From assembly GCA_036733285.1 (NCBI GenBank), contig DAINAU010000058.1, forward strand, positions 1 through 24,164: a DNA stretch of 24,164 nucleotides, read 5' to 3'. This DNA comes from JAGOBX01 sp036733285 (GTDB taxonomy: Bacteria > JAGOBX01). A program made the position numbers and the translations under genes. Every line of letters starts with the position of its first letter. The stretch's first letter is position 1. The notes beneath the pieces were generated by a model, which was not told the DNA's origin, searched no databases, and saw only the letters and a list, made by a program, of their open reading frames with translations. Of the stretch, positions 22,901-24,164 are shown piece after piece.

Positions 22901-24164
22901 AATAAGCGCGAATAATATTTCGCTAATCGGCGTGGATTCGAGTTTGACCATTATCGACCCGTCGGGCGATTCGACGACAAGCAATCTTTACGGGATTTAC
23001 GCGTCTCTCAAAAACAATCTGATAATTAAAAATCTCCGCGTTTTTGATTGCTATAACGGCATTTATTTTAATAATGTTGATTCGTCAATTATTGATAATG
23101 TTACTGTCAGTTGGTGCGGGTTATCAAGCAGAGCCGGTATAAGATTAAGCAGCGGTTCTGATTCAAACACGATTAGTAATTGTTATATTTATAAGAATTA
23201 TTACGGAATGTATTTATACAGTTCCGGCAGTCAAAATTTAATAACAAACTGTTTTGCTTCATATAATACTTCAGACGGATTTCATTTAAATTTCGGTTCC
23301 TGCACAAATACTTTTATAAATAATCGAAGTTCAAATAACAGCGGAGCCGGATTTATGGTTTATAATAACAGCCATAATAATAAAATTGACAGTAATTATA
23401 TTTCCAATAATTCCGGCGGCGGCGTTTCTATTCAGATGACCGGAGCCAATCCTTTTCCAACCGGAAATTCTGCTTGCGGCAATACAATCATAAATAACAG
23501 TTCATATGGAATCATATTAGTTTCAGCGGTATCTGCAAATATAACAAACAACCTTATTTCAGGCAATACGAATTACGGAGTTTATATAAGTAATTTGACG
23601 AATAGTTATTTCGGTTTAAATCAAGTTTCAGGAAACACAAACTGGGGTTTTTATATTACCGGCGCATCGAGCGCAGATACTTTTGAAAATAATAATTGGA
23701 GCGGTTCGGCATCAAAACCAGATTCGGCGGTATTTGTCAACGGCGATACAAATTTTAGTTTTATAAATAATTACTGGTCAAGTTCGGATTCTTCGATAAT
23801 CCGAAATCGAATTTTTGGAAACGGCGTCGCGTTTACTCCGTATAGAGCTTCACTGATAGATACTGCAATCGGAGCGGATTCAGTCGCGCCCGCGATGCCA
23901 GCCGGAGCAAGCGTAAACAGCGGCATCGGCAGTTGCACGGTTGTCTGGAATATGGTAACGCAAGACGGCAATGGCGGCGCGCTGAGCGGCTTAAATGGTT
24001 ATAAAGTTTATCGATACACTCAATCTGATACAAATAATTGGGGACAATATTTGATAGCGACGATATCGGCTTCTGAAACAAGTTATTATGATACCCCTTT
24101 GACTAATGGCGTTACATATTATTATCGAGTTGCGGCTTTTGATACGCATATAATAAGCGGAACA
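19920..24164 (+). CDS. Large secreted modular protein: GLUG repeats, two beta-helix plus FnIII-like modules (3' end outside window)
   Basis: At least 1415 codons without a stop, so the C-terminus lies beyond the window. Residues 1-60 carry a basic stretch (KYRKSHTAIKKLKN) and a long hydrophobic segment, an export signal longer than usual. About 141-304 holds GLUG repeats (GALVGYN, GGFVGYN, GGFAGYN, GNFLGYN, GAFAGYN). About 367-790 starts with WYVSTTGNDANIGSSSSPF and is a right-handed beta-helix of NosD/CASH type (NLTGNTAVLN, NTLIGNTAINN). About 798-920 is FnIII-like (GYRLYR, YYYRIVAFD). From about 930 the same helix plus FnIII order begins again. Such proteins are adhesins or surface polysaccharide-binding proteins. 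No catalytic residues are evident, and a C-terminal sorting signal would lie outside. No shift in base use from the neighbours is obvious by eye. Confidence 0.85.
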   Translation, partial: MNNICFSISRIFVIGLIIISKYRKSHTAIKKLKNIFCITLVSILFLSIFFTTAILSFNGGSGAAGDPYQISTPAHLNDVRNFLTSHFIVVNDINLNEAPYNTGSGWEPIGTSGSKFQGNFDGRNKIISNLFISRSGESNIGLFGYTYKAVIQNVRLENVNVTGANGVGALVGYNDSSVITKSYTKGAVAGTGQVGGFVGYNNNYSNINLCFNTATVNANNDVGGFAGYNNNYSKIIDCFNRGNVLTATNTFGNFLGYNQTSTASIVSNCYSSGSVPTSGTYRGAFAGYNNGTISNSFWNKETSGDPALGAINGGSGITSCSGLVTSQMKTQNIFVDSGWNFTDTWIIDSSINDGYPYLRSFLFSGNEWYVSTTGNDANIGSSSSPFLTITKALSVALSGDRINIAAGTYSEAVVIDTDNISLIGADSGLTIINPTGDSLTSTIYGIYAANRSNLTIKNLRIFDCYHGVYFNNVDTSTVENVWAEYCGNSGGFGFLIANGSCSNTFDNCYAYKNYKGINFSNASYNILKNSNVSTSSSYGISFNNYSVYNFLLSNTSQYNNRCFYFEATSDTNTLTGNTAKYANGQGFNFENVKGFTVTGNTAMSNLGTGFYVNGSMYNNLTGNTAVLNTTIGFDVRDGSNNTLIGNTAINNAQYGIYLKTEVNSKFLNNKSDSNGIYGLYMEQNSNNNIFLGNSFSLNLQCGISLNSSSNNKFEQNDLKNNIIYQISLGGAADTFTKNNIKTSSSNPTYAVYNTENADFDFNRNYWNTGDSAVIFNQIKGTYASKVKFTPYRTSEIDTAIGADTVAPAIPAFIDADTAALYQTLIRWIKPSTDEDGTGLTGLAGYRLYRARASQVRANGDTENWESFFIAEISDANDTDYIDYGLINDTVYYYRIVAFDSHYINGYNFQNRSPYSTVLTVKTAAQAGYAGPNFYVNDTSQTNDSYCLGIGSDTLNIGNETSPFRTITAALLKAAALGGNFVIYIDAGIYNETVVISANNISLIGVDSSLTIIDPSGDSTTSNLYGIYASLKNNLIIKNLRVFDCYNGIYFNNVDSSIIDNVTVSWCGLSSRAGIRLSSGSDSNTISNCYIYKNYYGMYLYSSGSQNLITNCFASYNTSDGFHLNFGSCTNTFINNRSSNNSGAGFMVYNNSHNNKIDSNYISNNSGGGVSIQMTGANPFPTGNSACGNTIINNSSYGIILVSAVSANITNNLISGNTNYGVYISNLTNSYFGLNQVSGNTNWGFYITGASSADTFENNNWSGSASKPDSAVFVNGDTNFSFINNYWSSSDSSIIRNRIFGNGVAFTPYRASLIDTAIGADSVAPAMPAGASVNSGIGSCTVVWNMVTQDGNGGALSGLNGYKVYRYTQSDTNNWGQYLIATISASETSYYDTPLTNGVTYYYRVAAFDTHIISGT
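21024..24164 (+). repeat. Intragenic tandem module duplication in the secreted protein
   Basis: Two helix-plus-FnIII modules begin near 21024 and 22717. IFDCYHGVYFNNVD in the first matches VFDCYNGIYFNNVD in the second, and FTPYRTSEIDTAIGADTVAPA matches FTPYRASLIDTAIGADSVAPA. The offset is 1740 bases at the first landmark and 1551 at the second, so copy 2 has lost (or copy 1 gained) 189 bases, 63 residues, of helix turns. DNA identity is moderate, so the duplication is not recent. Confidence 0.85.

Noticed and set aside
20981..24081. Several open frames on - inside the large secreted protein gene
   Set aside because: They are antisense to a continuous, repeat-rich coding frame of 1415 codons and have no recognisable protein features.

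Overview
The window is AT-rich DNA (coding regions rich in AAA, AAT, ATA and TTT codons) with mostly close-packed genes, from a bacterium with two membranes. The evidence for two membranes is a Lol-type ABC transporter, a LolA-like periplasmic protein, a putative outer-membrane barrel and a LysM/LytM lipoprotein. It is flagellated (hook protein, CheY-like receiver), and two cobalamin-binding radical SAM proteins point to an anaerobic life. No gene fixes the phylum. Low-GC diderm anaerobes such as Elusimicrobiota, Spirochaetota or related candidate phyla fit, but this is a guess.

Layout. (1) 1-3534, all on +: the end of flgE, a receiver-only response regulator, then acylphosphatase, a NlpD-like lipoprotein with a degenerate peptidase site, and a sigma-70 factor. 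The last pair mirrors the nlpD-rpoS neighbourhood of proteobacteria. (2) 3531-3630: a structured repeat (copy A) fills the gap between convergent genes. (3) 8795 down to 3628, on -: a small unknown protein, a B12-binding radical SAM protein, an SpsF-like cytidylyltransferase and a YfhO-type membrane protein. An SpsE/NeuB-like sugar-acid synthase is transcribed divergently from the same promoter region. Together these look like a surface or flagellar glycan locus. (4) 10194-12726, on +: a second B12-binding radical SAM protein overlapping a two-domain GNAT acetyltransferase. (5) 14657-12747, on -: an Uup-type ABC-F ATPase. (6) 14807-19527, on +: ATPase (LolD-like), permease (LolE-like), LolA-like periplasmic protein and putative outer-membrane barrel, a possible inner-to-outer membrane transport path. 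(7) 19920 to the window end, on +: a very large secreted protein, at least 1415 codons and still open, with GLUG repeats followed by two copies of a beta-helix plus fibronectin-III-like module.

The least explained signal is an intergenic repeat present three times (about 3531-3630 on -, 17022-17230 on +, 19581-19705 on +). A 24-base core is shared exactly by two copies and with one mismatch by the third. The core lies between inverted-repeat stems whose interior differs completely from copy to copy, and in copy B that interior holds a further perfect 16-bp hairpin. No tRNA, rRNA, CRISPR array, transposase or integrase was seen.
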